From positions 28,675,755 through 28,739,754 of the forward strand of contig CM044958.1 of the NCBI GenBank assembly GCA_024516035.1: a DNA stretch of 64,000 nt, in the 5' to 3' direction. This document shows positions 29,262-42,110 of the stretch, piece after piece; positions within the stretch are counted from its first letter, which is position 1; every line of letters starts with the position of its first letter. The stretch is from Bactericera cockerelli (taxonomy: Eukaryota; Arthropoda; Insecta; Hemiptera; Triozidae). Both the position numbers and the translations under genes were made by a program. The notes beneath the pieces are model-generated. The model ran no database searches. It was not told the origin of the DNA and was given only the letters and a program-made list of their open reading frames with translations.

Positions 29262-32200
29262 AACAACCCATAATTTTTTTCGACTTTTAACATCATTTTT
29301 GATCCAGTCAGAAATATTTTAGGATAAGAGATGGTCTTGTACCCCTATCAATATTAGTTTGTACATTTGTATACACACTTCCTATTTCCTATATGAAGTC
29401 AACATTACCAAGTGCCCTTTATTCCGTCTCCTCTCAGAGTTCTCTGGATCTTGACTCGTGATGTCTAATGAAAGAAGCTTCAAACATTCGATTTCTTTTT
29501 CTTCCATTTGTTGTGTGTTTCTTTGTTTGAATTTCGCTAGGTTCATGTCTTCCAGATCACAATCTGATTTGCTTTCATGACTCTTGTAGCTCTTCTTGAG
29601 TGTCGGATGTCGGTTTCTATTAGCTATAGTAATGGAGGCACATACATATAGTTTCAATGCTCGACTTAATGCTTCTCGAAACCCTTATCATATCAGTATC
29701 ACGGAAAACGGGCAGGTTTCTAAATCTCGAAACGTATGCAATTATGCATAAAAGAAAATCATATGGAAAATTACCTTTAGTCTGAAGTTTGTGTTTTAAG
29801 AGACTCAAAGTTCGATTTAAACCGAGTTCCTTTAACATTTCCTTAACTCATGTGGACATTACAAAAGTGATGTTCTGGTGGACCTCTGATAAAAAGCGGT
29901 GTTGTAAAATTAGTTAGAAATGCAATATCATTTCAACCCCCAAAAAATGTTCTTAAAAGGACAAATTTAATGGTTTTTTCAATTAGATTTTTGAGGAACT
30001 GGGTTCATTATTGTGAAAAATGTAATGCCATGTGGCAGTGTGATAGATATACCATCCTGAACATGGCCACTGCCACTCTCGATGGGACATGCCTAATCGC
30101 TAATCAGTGACCTTGACATGCCATTCATACAGCCCGCTGATCACCTCAGTAGATTCCGGAGAGCGAACAACTGTTTTTCTTTACATTCAATTGGATCTGA
30201 GGAACTGTAAAGAATTAGGATATACGAGGTGTACTAATGGCCTCTGACCGTCATTTTTTTGCCGTATTCTAAACAAAGTTTCCTCATTCCTAAATTTTAC
30301 AAAGGTATTTTATTTATTGATTATGGTAAAGAGTATTGTTATACATATATGTAATATTTTTATGTAAAACTAGGATTCTTTAAAAAATTCACTCACTGAA
30401 TCGAGTTTCGCCTAGACTCGTAAGCTTGATCCCGATTACTAACTGGTTGGTTTTAAAAAGAGTATTCCAATTTTGGATAATTAATCAATCATAAAATCTT
30501 TTTTTGAATAGTTCCTCCGTTAGTATTACCCTGTCTAAGTGTCCACTATTCACAATAATATCTTACTGATCCGTTTTCTCTATCGAGAAACTTTAGTTCC
30601 GCAAGTACAGTTTTTGTGGTTTAATGGCTCGTTTGAACAGTTCACCACTTACCTAACTTACCACACTGGTAATGCAGAGCAACTCGTGTCTATTTGGTTC
30701 AATAGATATGAAAGCTGCTTTCGAGGATTTAAAGACTTTCCTGCTTTTTACACTGGATTTCGCTTTTAAAGACGTGGAACTGGAACCTTAGCTAGTTACG
30801 TAAGCAATACGCACTTAACTTTGCGGTGAAAATATCCGCTGCACCTCAAATCATGCAAAGTAAATAAAAGTATGTATTGCAGTAATATGTGTTGAGTTTC
30901 TTTGGCTAAGCTACCATGATGCGTCACAGTAGTAGTATTATCTTCATTGTACCTACTGAGGAATGATAGTAAAATTATAGTTTGGTGATGGCCTTTTGAA
31001 AGCAAAATTTAGCTGCATGAAATTTATATTCACTTCTAAAATGTGTCCTATTTCATAATTCATTTTCGCTTCTCAGTAAAATAACTAGAAGTAGATGATA
31101 TGTAGTTACTTTATAACTATTTGTTGAGAACTAATTTAATATCCATGTCATTAATTTTCCCAGTAAATTAGGTACTAATGAGTAGTGGCGAAGAGTGGGG
31201 GTCAAGGGTATTGCCTCAAAAGAGGGATTTCAGAGGCTTTGAAGATTGAAGAGCTGAGTTGGTTTTGGTTTTTTTTTTTTAAATCCGCAGCTTTAAAAAA
31301 AATTAAGTGTAAATTAATGGCATGAGACAATTGTGCATCTTATAGATTGACCTTTGCTTGTATTAGATGTATTAGGTTACATAATCTATTCAGTCAAGAT
31401 TCTCCATACCAGGGGTGAAATGTTAGTACGCCTGGGCAACGTATTGACATGCGGCTAAAGTACCGAATATTTTGGCGATCAGACAAGTTTCTTACATATG
31501 TCTTCTTACTTTGAGATGTGTAATAAAGCCATACGAATCATGCGATAAATAAATAAAATCCCCACACCACCCTACAAGCTGTAAGCATTTATGTAACCAA
31601 AGAAACTATAACTGGCTCATTAATACCTCAAAGAAAATTAATTAAGATAATCAGGATTTTTAATCTATGTTCATATCATAACTATTCGCTCCCTCTGTTA
31701 GAATCCGAGTTGGTTCTTTTTGTTTAGTTTAAAGTAGGTTTTTCTGAGGGTATTATCAAGAAATATCAAGATTTTCACGAGTCTATACCAGTATACCTAC
31801 TGAAATCTATATGTACGAGTGTGTGTAATGTGTGTACACTGTACGTATCCATGCATGTACGAGAGGCGAGGATCATTTATATTCTTGTAATTTCATTCAT
31901 TTGGTCTTCTATTCGTATTGCATAAGACCTTGCGGTTTCATAGTAATGATCCCATTCAGTACCTCAGTATGAGCAAAGAGTTGGAATCTCTGTATGTGAT
32001 CCTCCAAAGTTATAGTGGCCCAATCTGAATGAATTTCTTCGCAGATAAAGAGCTAACATATTTCTTGAATTGCCATAGTAATCAAGGAAATTTCATGAGC
32101 TATAAAATTTACAAATAAAAAAATAACAAGGAAAGTTCACAAATTTATTGATTAGTTCAATGTTCCTATCAGTTGTTTGCAACTCATCCTAGCATTTGTA

Positions 32201-33643
32201 AAATAGGTAATTATGTAGGTGATATGATCATTCAGTTGAAAGCGACGTTTAAACCCAACTATGTAGAGGTATTACAAAAAAAATCTGGTGGAAATTTACC
32301 GATACAATAAGCAAAGATAGATAGATGGTCTTAATATGATATAATTTATAATATTTGCCTAGTAAAAGATTCAAATGATTTATATGATTGTAGTTTTCAT
32401 TTACATACTGAAAAGTTTATAATATTTAGGTATCGAGGATCGTTCTTTCTCGGTCCTTGAATTCTTTACTATACAAATTGTGCTGTACTTGCTTGTGTCG
32501 ACCATGATGTAATTTCGTTCTTACTCATTATTTTGAACTTGAGATTTTGGTTCCTGGCCTCAGAATACACGTCTATGACTAGATATAGACGAAAAAAATG
32601 GAAGGTACGTACTTTTAAACTCATTCTTTTCTTGAATCAAGGGGCAATGCACTTTCAAAAATGCAGTAATGGTTGTACTTATTTTAGGACTTACCTATAC
32701 ACTGACTCTCTTATATCTACTCTTATTCTTTATTTTACTCTGGCCTTAGTGATTCACGATCCAGAGCTTGTGTTGAGCTTGATACCAAGGGGGAAAAGTA
32801 CCTTCAGTAAAGTGTTACAGCTAAGTGATGTATCTATGTGTTCATCAGCTCGTGGGAGGTATTGCCACAGTTCTGTCAATTTTTCACATCTTTTATACTA
32901 TTCGAATTATTTTCTAATGTCTATATAATTTTTTTATGAACTGATGATACAATATATACCTACCTAGGTACTTAGATATTATTAAGCTTAAATTAAAAAT
33001 TTGGCATTTGCAAAACTGTAACATTTTCATTTGTGACGATTTCGAGCTAAGTGGAAACCCAATCTCAGCCAAATATGTAGGTATTAGATTTTTTTTTCGG
33101 ATTATTTCTAATATTAGAAACGGAAGTATTTTTATTTTAATAGAAAACCACGTTTAATTCTTGAAGAATTTCAAGGAATGGAAGATCACGATCACGACTG
33201 TGGATTGTGATACTTGTGATGGATCTCTCCAGTTAAAGGATTGACTTGTCATGTTTCAACAAAGAGATAGGTAGTGTTGCAAGATATGTCATCGTCACAG
33301 TGAACTCACCTTATGTAAAGCCACACATAATTCTGATAATATGTAGACGATATGGAATTTCAACATGTGTTCATCAACACTCAGAGAATAATTTTGGCAA
33401 CGCTTGATAGGAATGATTCTCCATGGGTGGGGCATTTGAACTTTAAAATTTGATAATATAGATTACACCTTCTTCTACCTGGAAGGTGATATGGTTTTGT
33501 GTACCTATTACCTTTCACAAAAACTTGCCTCATAGGAAGAATCAAAATTTCCATAGGTCTATTATTTTTAATATAAGATAATAAAAAATTATAAACAATA
33601 TCATTAATTATATACTAATAAGATTGATGTGTAAAGCAATATA
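29262..33643. other. Long intergenic stretch
   Basis: 4.4 kb without a supportable gene. Open frames at 29382-29657 (minus), 30539-30769 (plus) and 32533-32928 (plus) lack domain signatures, credible splice pairs or codon bias. No terminal repeats recognised. It may be intron or spacer. Confidence 0.5.
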
Positions 33644-34508
33644 CAGGGTGGGGCAAAAGTCTGGAAACCCCTGAATAACTTTCGAATGGCTTCTTCGGTA
33701 AAATTAATAATTTGTACGGTAAACCGGGCTAATAAGACCTTCTTTTAGAGTCGGGTCGATTTTTGTTACCGGCCCCCATGTCGGGGCCAGGGGGGCCAAC
33801 TTCATTTTTTTAAATACGAACCTCCATCTTGCGGTACATTTTTGGAAAGGTCTTTAAATAAGAAATACATTTGTGCAAATTTTATTTTTTTAATATTAAA
33901 CTGTTTGCAAATGGCGTCCAACTTTGTGTATGCAGTAAAGTCTGGAAACCCCTGAATATCTTTTGAAAGGACTTTCTCAGTAAATTTAAAATTGTGCACT
34001 GTAAGTCGGGGTAATTAGAACTTTCCAAAAATGTATCGCAAGGTGGGGTTTCGTATTTAAAAAAATGAAGTTGACCTCCCTGGCCCCGACATCGGGGCCG
34101 GTAAACAAAAATCGACCCCACTCTAAAAGAAGGTCTAATTATCAAGGTTTACCGTACACAATTTTAAATTTACTGAGAAAGCCCTTTCGAAAGATATTCA
34201 GGGGTTTCCAGACTGTACTGCATACACAAAGTTGGACGCCATTTGCAAACAGTTAATTTTAAAAAAATAAAATTTGCACCAATGTATTTCTTATTTAAAG
34301 AGCTTTTCAAAAATGTATCGCAAGGTAGGGGTTTGTATTAAAAAAAATGAAGTTGGCCCCCCTGGCCCTGACATGGGGGCCTTTAACAAAAATCGACCCC
34401 ACTCTAAAAGAAGGTCTTATTAGCCCGGTTTACCGTACAAAATTTTAATTTTACCGAAGAAGCCATTCGAAAGTTATTCAGGGGTTTCCAGACTTTTGCC
34501 CCACCCTG
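33644..34508. mobile_element. Foldback element, TA target site, copy 2
   Basis: 865 bp, flanked by TA, with the same CAGGGTGGGGC ends and X-Y-Y'-X' layout as 5897-6768. Small indels and substitutions separate the copies. For example, one central GC block reads gccccgacatcggggcc here. Two such full-length copies 28 kb apart show this is a transposable family and not a local rearrangement. Confidence 0.87.
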
Positions 34509-36302
34509 TACAATAGACTGCATAAAAACCCTAAAAGTATTTTCTTGACTCAGCACTTTAATGTGACTTATTGTATCATTTCTGGCCCAACAGAGGGGAA
34601 TCATACAAAAAGAGTCTACAGAGCTGTTGTTCCATGGCTATGAAAGACTCATCTTAGAAAAAATAGGTGTATGGTGTCTTATTGTATAATACGGACATTC
34701 TAATCGAATGATCAGAACTTTGACGAATACCTACAATGTACTACATATTTATGTGTATCAAGAATCTAGATCGACTCTACACTACACTGTGGTAATGTTG
34801 AGCGGAAACATAGATTGAGGTGACCTCACTTCTCGCAACTCCGCACCAAACGTTCATACTATTAGTTTCTGACAGACATGTGTATATACATAATTATCCA
34901 TGGACAGCAGAAATATGTAGATGTAGTTGCACAATTCACATTGCGAGTACAAGAAACTTTGGTCTTTTAAAATCAAGGACTCAAAATGTGACGTTTCCTG
35001 TGAAGTACTAGTAAAGGATGTGAGGTGAATAAGAATAAAAACTTTTCAGATGAGTAGGTAAATGAACCAACTAAGTATGCTACAATAGAACTTCAAAGTC
35101 ACCAACACCAACTTGAATCAAAATATTAGATACCTTGATTCTGTATGCAAGTATCAAATACCAGAACCTACACATCTTAAACCAAGTGAAAACAATTACA
35201 CTCAAATTTTCAATAGTAAAAGACGGGTAAATAATGAAGTAATAACTACTTACTGAATAGGAGAATGAACTCTATTAATGTATGTACATTGGTATCATTC
35301 CAGTCTAGTTTTCAGAAATTATTAAAATTTCTAGTAATTTGAAAGTCAATGGTTTCTAACTTCTTCAGTGGTTCATGACTGTTCAACATGATGAACATAG
35401 CATCTGCCTACCTGCCGCTTACTATGGGTTTATCCATTTAATTTATATTTAATGCTTCATAATTGTTCTGCTCTGGATACATCAGCTTACCACTGGTGTG
35501 CTTATAAACATCGCTAGAGTTATGTTATTTTGTTTCAATGTTACAGATAGCGGTATAGTGACATTTTAATATTTTTTGTTACAATTCATATTAATAGGTC
35601 TTCACGTCTCCAAGAAATAAAGTACACTACTAAATAAAACACGGATCTTGTAGATTATGTACCCAAATTAAGACTATACCTTCGGTTTTCTAATATCTAC
35701 CTATGTAGAGGAGAGGCAGTTTCATTACCGCTAACTATTAAATTATTCAAAGATGTGTTGATTATAATTATTAATACAAAACTTTGTTAATGAAAAGAAA
35801 AAAATCCTTTAATAGGTATGTACAATGATTTATAATAATGTAACAAACTTTAATTCATTTTTATCATAACATATCCTTTGTCGTTCCGTTAATGAACAGG
35901 TTGACATATTTATCATCACACAATCCATATGAAAGTTCCCTTTCTGAAATTATTATTATTTACCACCTACCCCCTTTATGACTGCAACATCCATCGACAA
36001 GAAAAGCTCCTGAAAGATAAACTTTATTTTAAGCCTCTTTAAGGTTTCAAGAGTAGAATTTCTTCGCGAGAATTTAAAATATTAATTTTCAATTAAGGAA
36101 ACACAAAACTGTGTACGCATTGTTAATTTCAAACAAAAGAAATGCGCATCTTAATAGTTGCGAGGCATTGAAAAGAAACGTCTTCGAGCTGTAAAAAAGC
36201 CATTTCCGGAGGAATCAGGTTCAAGATGTTAGATGAGTTAACAGTGGCAGAATAAAACAATAATGTATTAAGAATTTCTCAATTTAAGCTTTAAACTTAT
36301 CT
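34509..36302. other. Intergenic, nothing recognised
   Basis: AT-rich throughout and stop-dense. No repeats or genes identified. Confidence 0.5.
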
Positions 36303-36316
36303 CAATTTAATGGTTT

Positions 36317-36574
36317 TTTTTTTTTAAGTGGGGTTTAACGTCGCTTTCAACTGCCATGGTCATATCACGACGGGGGTTTTACCCTCCATTCGCAGGAAAC
36401 TCACAAACCTGCTACTCACATTGACCTCACCCAGCCTGAGTGGGGCCGGGAAAAGCCAGCGTCACGAGAATTAGAATTTGAATGGTCACCCATCCAAGTC
36501 TTAACCTCGCTGGATGTCGCTTAACTTCGGTGTTCTGAAGGGAACCGGTGTATTGAACATGCCATCGACGCTGG
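36317..36574 (-). mobile_element. 5S rRNA-derived SINE with 14-bp target duplication
   Basis: On the minus strand the first ~95 nt (36480-36574) follow 5S rRNA: gccatgttcaataca-like start, ggttcccttcagaacaccg, aagttaagcgacatccagcg and cttggatgggtgacc, in the correct order and spacing. A unique ~150-bp body and an A-rich tail (T run at 36312-36325 on the plus strand) follow. caatttaatggttt flanks it at 36303-36316 and 36575-36588. This indicates a SINE3-type element using a Pol III type 1 internal promoter. A degraded relative is at 1236-1442. Confidence 0.88.
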
Positions 36575-36683
36575 CAATTTAATGGTTTAAAAGGTAATAT
36601 AATAGAACTTTAAGAGTCTCAGGCGCCTTGTTGAAAAAGTTTTACATTACAAATGCCTCCCATAAACATACAGTTTGTCTGTC

Positions 36684-36880
36684 TGTCCTCAGTGGGTCAA
36701 GGCGTCGTTCGTCAGTCTGGTAAACCAGAGGTCCCGAGTTCGAAATGATAAGTTATCCTGTCATATGGGATTTTGACCACATAACAATTGGGGGCTTACT
36801 GCTGGAAATGATGGGACTTATTACTTATAGTCGGGCAGTCAGACATATATAAATAAAACGATAGTATTGTTGTTATTATT
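36684..36880 (+). mobile_element. tRNA-derived SINE
   Basis: A-box-like gtgggtcaaggcgtcg and a B box gagttcgaaatg at 36736-36747. The body has tgggattttgaccacat and the tail aaataaaacgatagtat followed by (att)n. Same family as 5651-5835. Confidence 0.75.
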
Positions 36881-37448
36881 ATAGTTCAATGAACAAAATG
36901 AACTGAATTATAATTATTCTACTTTAGATTTAATGATCATATACTGGTGATATTCTATGGCCCATGCCATGTATCAGTACACTGTGCCATACAATACTTT
37001 ACTTATCCTTCAACTATAAGCGTTATCATTACTCTCATTATTTATGTTTCAATCCACTTTACTTCCATGTGCTATTCTTATATTTTTATTTACATTATAT
37101 TTTTGAAAGTGCTAGGAAATATTCTTCCATTTCATTTCAACATGAATTAAAATGATAAACAATTCACCCATCCTGATATTATTACTTTGGCCCTATTACT
37201 CTCGTTTACTTCTTTCGTCTGTATATTTCGCTGTATTCTATATTCTAAGAGACGAAGTAAGGCATGTTTAAGTTTAATTTTTAGTAGTTTATTACCTACA
37301 TTCAAGCACAAGTAGATAATTATATCGTTTATTAGGTAGTGACTTCCATGAGTTGAAATAGGATTCAATTTTCACTTCAGGTGTAGACCATGATCATATC
37401 GATTTGATCAATGTCAAAGAAATGAGCAACTAATTGTAATACCTACAT
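36881..37448. other. Intergenic, nothing recognised
   Basis: AT-rich. Two overlapping short open frames at 36947-37155 are pure Phe/Tyr/Ile-rich translations of AT-rich DNA, not genes. Confidence 0.5.
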
Positions 37449-37515
37449 GGGCAATGGTTTAATGGTTAGGCGCTCAAAATGGCGGGGGTGTAGGTTCATT
37501 TCCCAAAAGATCGGT
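37449..37515 (+). mobile_element. tRNA-like SINE head
   Basis: A-box-like tggtttaatggttaggcg and a weak B box aggttcatttccc in the spacing of a tRNA. No body was followed. The hAT element inserted 40 bp downstream. Confidence 0.45.
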
Positions 37516-37648
37516 AATCTTTCGTACCTTCATAAGTTTCACACAGACAGGCAGTGGCGGCTCCTGCTGAAAAATTTTGGGGGGCTCAAAAAAAAATGTT
37601 GACAGAGGTAATGACTTTTTATAGCTCCATTTTCTCTATGGGAAAAGC

Positions 37649-38151
37649 TGGTCTTTACACAAAAATTGACTCATGCAACTTCATAATTATATAAAAATTA
37701 AAGTCATGTCTTGGTTCGTTATTTTATTATTATTATTATGTATGTATGTATGTATGTACGAATTTCTTTGTGGTGAAGCACAAGGCCTCTTCACAATTTT
37801 TGTGGGTAGCGCAGCATTACTAAGAGCCTCCTTTACATTTCGAATTATTCTATTACATTAATTTCTTTTTACTCTGGTAATGCCGCCACTGGTCGTTACT
37901 CATACAAGTAACTACTCATTTTTCCTCACGAGGTATGAGTGGACCCCGAACATCCAAGTACAGAGCAGAAAAAATCCTCCCCCGCTGGGAATCGAACCCA
38001 GGTCACCATGTGTGCAATGCCTAGCGCGCTAACTCGCTCTGCCACAGTGACTACTACTATGGTCTTTACACAAAAATTGACTCATGCAACTTCATAATTA
38101 TATAAAAATTAAAGTCATGTCTTGGTTCGTTATTTTATTATTATTATTATT
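37649..38151. repeat. 91-bp direct repeats flanking a SINE inside the hAT element
   Basis: tggtctttacacaaaaattg begins both copies (37649 and 38060). They stay identical through aaagtcatgtcttggttcgt to an (att)n end, at an offset of 411 bp. The SINE at 37740-38059 fills the interval. The duplication is far longer than ordinary SINE target duplications. Confidence 0.85.
37740..38059 (-). mobile_element. tRNA-derived SINE with (TACA)n tail, nested
   Basis: Minus-strand head gtcactgtggcagagcgagt, B box gggttcgattccc, a body with the complement of cctcacgaggtatgagtgg, and a tail of catacatacatacata. It is the best-preserved member of the family also seen at 25735 and 26005. Confidence 0.82.
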
Positions 38152-39227
38152 GTTATCATATAAATTTTACAATTGAACAATATTGCACATAAGTGAAGAC
38201 AGTGAAAATATCTAGTACTATTTTGATTTTGATTTATTTTTTTGACATGATAAAAAAAAGAAAAAGATATCGTACCTACCACAGTAGCAAAAAGTGGCTG
38301 TATGGACTCATTTTGGTCCACTGCCAAAAAAAAAAAAAAAAAAACCACAATAGCTGCAGGCAGTAGGATTTAAATCCAAAGGTCAATAGTTCAAATCAGA
38401 AAATTGGAAAAATTAAAAAAAAAATTGGGTTTAATTAATTGAGACATCACTTATGCAAATAGTGATTAACACAAATATTTATTTGTTTTGAAATTTAATT
38501 ATCATATATTACACCTACCTACATAAAGATTTTGTTTCCCAAGTGTTGATTATAAATTATTAAAGAAACAGGATTAAAATATAGTTACATTTACAGTTTA
38601 CTCGCACTTTTTACATATTACAAATTACAATACTTTTTATAGGTTCAGACAGTAGAAAAATATTCAACTAGTAATCGTCGGATAAACGCACTGAGATAAA
38701 CGAGACATAAAATTTGAAATCACGAAACGTAAACAAACAATTTAAACCGTTGACTTTTGAAACTCAATTCAACCTTTATCAAGTATCGGTGACTTCACCG
38801 GTGGAGAAAAATGTTGCGACGCGTGTGGGAATATTCGTGGTACGATGTTACGAGAGAAAAAATAACTACCTTTTATTATTCCCATATTCTATCCCACAGA
38901 CCCTGGGGCTGAGCCCCAGAGCCATGTATAATAGCATACAGTTTGTGACGTCATCGCTAGATTGTAAATATATAACCCGTGTGCTCAGTATAGAATAGAT
39001 GGGGCTCAAATAAATGAGCCCCACATTATTCTATAGTGGCAATGTTAAACGAGGGATTTTTAGCAGGGATTTATTTTACTTGAAATTATGTTGATTTTAA
39101 ACATTCTACACGTAATGGGAAAATTCATAGTGAAGCAAGAATATTTTTTCTGTTTTATTTTTTCTTTCGAATTTTTGGGGGGCTAGAGCCCCTGAGCCCT
39201 TTAGAAGGAGCCGCCACTGCAGACAGG

Positions 39228-39930
39228 GCAAAAACATCAGAGTTTAAGTTTTTTTCAGTTCTCTTTTCTTCATAATAAAAATATGCGTGATTCGAGTTAT
39301 TTTTATGTAAAATATCAATTTCATATCACTGTTTAACGTTTTTCAATAAAATAATTAACAATTGATTCAGTAGCAACATCCTCAGTGCTTAATTTGTGGC
39401 GGAATACCCACTGGTCGCGAGACTCGCCAGGTCTGAGCTCATAAAGAACAATAACCACGTCGTCTAGAATATGGCTTGCATAGTAATGACTATAATTATG
39501 AATTTATTTTAATTAGTTGATTCACTATTAGCATGCTGAGCTGGTAGAAAAGCTGCTGAACCAGCAGCTGTTAGTGGCATATTTTAAGAATCACTGAGAG
39601 ACTGATATTCCTGAACTATTATTGACTTCCTTTGTTCAACACCAGAGGCATGGTTTGAGAACACTTGGTATTCTGAGTTCTGATGTAGAGACAAGAGAAA
39701 ATCAACATAGCATGACCAAAAAGTGAACACCAAGAACCAAGAGCTAACTCATCAAGCACATCCTGTTCAGACAATCCAACATCACCGCGCGGGCCTCTCT
39801 TAATTATTCATTCCTAAGTTTATCTTCAACTAACCTGGTAAGTAAGGAAGATGGCACTCTATCTCATATCACCAAAGTCTTTTTCAAAACTATGTTCCAA
39901 AACAATCCATGTTAACTGGCTATCACAGAT
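39228..39930. other. Intergenic, nothing recognised
   Basis: No gene or repeat supported. Confidence 0.5.
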
Positions 39931-39933
39931 TAA

Positions 39934-40061
39934 GGGCGGAATTAATAGACAACATCAATAACTTAAGTAGTTGGTAAGTGTCGATTTTACCTATCTTACA
40001 CAGTACGCAATCCGTGACTTAGCGCACAGAGGTATTACAAAAACGTCAATTAATTCCGCCC
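39934..40061. mobile_element. Harbinger-type MITE (128 bp)
   Basis: Inverted ends GGGCGGAATTAAT / ATTAATTCCGCCC flanked by taa on each side (39931-39933 and 40062-40064). This is the 3-bp TWA duplication typical of PIF/Harbinger MITEs. An inverted, partly decayed copy is at 57535-57632. It is too short to code. Confidence 0.78.
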
Positions 40062-40064
40062 TAA

Positions 40065-41400
40065 GTCTTGAAGAAAGGAAAGTAAGGAATCACCCCAAAT
40101 GTTCGTTAGTCATTAGTCAGCTAGAGCCTAGATCCAAATTTTAAGACATTGGTCCGTGTGTGTGTTTTTATCAGAAATACTATATACGTACAGTACCAAT
40201 AAAAAAAATAAAAAATGAGCAATTCAAATTAATAAAATTCGAAATGATTGTGATATGTGAATCGATCAAAAAATAAATCTTGGGCGCTTCACTTTTCTAC
40301 ACTTTTCTTTACTAAGCAGCGCGTTAGCGCTGACAAGTAAAAAAGTAAGATGAGCTTTAAACAGTTACAGGTTGCCATTTCTAGTTACACCGTTTTAGTT
40401 TAAAAACAAAATTTACATCTCTTTTTAGAAAATGAGTAAGTTTTATTTTAAAATAAATTGAATTAGTTAATCCGGAGATAACAGCTTGTGAAAATGACTA
40501 TTTTACGGTTTCTGCTGCTGCTTGATGTTTTCCTTTTATCTTGACCAACCTATAGACATAGACCAATTTTTATATATTTTCATAAAATACTGGAGTCAAA
40601 TAGATCGTAAAACAACAAGGAGGCAACAAATCAGTGAAAGACAGAAAAGTTAATATGAGACGTGAAACAAAGACTTGGCGGGAAGTTTTTACACCACGAA
40701 GAGGTGTGTTTTTAGGTCTCGGCATGATGCTAAAAGCTAAAATAGATCAAAACTATTCATCACAATCATTAACTCTAACAGTCCTATGCGTATAATAATT
40801 GAAACCCTACTCGCTTCGACACATGTATTGAGCAAGCAGCACACAGACCAGTTGTTCCAATATTTTCAACAGATTAGCTGGGGTTGTTGTTTCCACATGT
40901 TTTCTCTAGTATCTCTAAAACTAGAGCTATACGGGATCACCTGTCCTCAGCTTTTACACCCATTGACACACTACCTAGTTTACTGCTATCATAGTCCACA
41001 CTGCTTACAGTCCATGTGACCATTGTCTCACAAAGTATGGGTACTCCACGTCGCACTGTTCAGTTGTTATCTCTGACGCCGAATTTATGTCTGCTAGGGA
41101 ACGTTCCACTACTCACCGATTTGCTAACTGGTAACATACTTAGGTATCTGCCGTGTGTATTTGCTTAACATAGCAAGTCTAGTACCTACATATTGTTCTG
41201 ATACTAGAACTACACTATGTAATAGTATCTACATTGTTCTTGTGATTGGGCTACATTTTGGAATGTTTTACCATACCTTTGCTGAGTATAAGGTTTATGA
41301 TAATGAATGTTATGTAAATTAGGTTCTTCTGGTCATAATAAACATACAATGCAAGGGAAGGTTTGCTGAAGGTTTGTTATAATTGACCAACATGGTCCGA
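40065..41400. other. Intergenic; possible foldback end relic
   Basis: At 40683-40718 a hairpin-like ttttacaccacgaagaggtg resembles the terminus of the foldback at 24341-24882. No gene found. Confidence 0.45.
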
Positions 41401-42110
41401 AAAAAGGTACGATAAAATGCCTAAAAACTATAGACCATATTCTAAATAACGTTAACATGAGGATTAGTAATCACCTGCAGCAAACACCTGTCACTCTGAA
41501 ACAGAATAATCCTCAGATCCACGGTGTTATTGAATACTGGAACTGATACATGATGCTCAGTAGCTAGTCTGTCCATTGTATTACATGATTCCCGCTCTGT
41601 TTATTCTCATAACAAAGTGTCAGATAATCATGTGAACACAACCATAATCATTGCATTATTGAATCAATTCAAGTAGTGTCTGATGCAGCTACTTGTTCCT
41701 TGGCTATTAACTGTTATCACCTGTTGAAACCGGAGGAAAGCTCGCTGGCTCTGTGTGTCTGGGAAATGTAACTGGAGTAGGTGCACCTATTACAACATAT
41801 TTATCATCAGATCTATTCAACCACCTACTGAAGGTATTGATAGGTGACTTCATCTATACTAGTGACATTAAACTATATCTTTCTACCTAGGTCCCATTCC
41901 AGAAAGAGAGTGAGAGTGCTTTCTGGAATGAGGCCCTAATCTAATAAAATCTATCAATTTTAAAATTATAGAATCAAACAATGTGAAAGAAGACAAGCTT
42001 TTTTCTTTGTGAACAAAGAAGGAGTAAAATTGAGAACCTCTAAGTCTAAAACTGTAACTGTAAGATGGTTCAGAGAAGAAACAAAATATCCAGAGGGTGT
42101 TTCCCTCCAA
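41400..42110 (+). pseudogene. Decayed non-LTR reverse transcriptase fragment
   Basis: A PKNYRP motif (41421-41438) matches the conserved KSYRPISLL region of LINE reverse transcriptases. About 600 bp later a KLRTSKSKTVTVRWF-like segment (about 42017-42066) matches the post-FADD region. The same two landmarks are 581 bp apart in the Jockey ORF2 of this window. Multiple stops and frameshifts separate them, and the FADD box itself is not recognisable. An ancient fragment is inferred; spacing is the main support. Confidence 0.4.

Larger units (their letters stand above)
37552..39219. mobile_element. hAT-type non-autonomous element with 8-bp target duplication
   Basis: Terminal inverted repeats CAGTGGCGGCTCCT...AGGAGCCGCCACTG. 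Both sides are flanked by cagacagg (37544-37551 and 39220-39227), the 8-bp duplication diagnostic of the hAT superfamily. Subterminal ttttggggggct repeats also pair. The 1668 bp contain a nested SINE with 91-bp direct repeats (37649-38151). I see no hAT transposase: the longest frame (38714-38998, plus) has none of the expected domains. Confidence 0.88.

Noticed and set aside
32533..32928. 131-residue plus-strand frame
   Set aside because: Composition follows local AT-rich DNA; no domain or neighbouring exon.
36480..36574. Functional 5S rRNA gene
   Set aside because: Diverged from 5S, continues into a SINE body with an A tail, and is flanked by a target duplication.
38714..38998. 94-residue frame inside the hAT element, as possible transposase remnant
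   Set aside because: No DDE, RW or dimerisation motif of hAT transposases can be seen.
40683..40718. Solo foldback terminus related to 24341-24882
   Set aside because: Similarity limited to about 20 bp with mismatches; too weak to list as an element.
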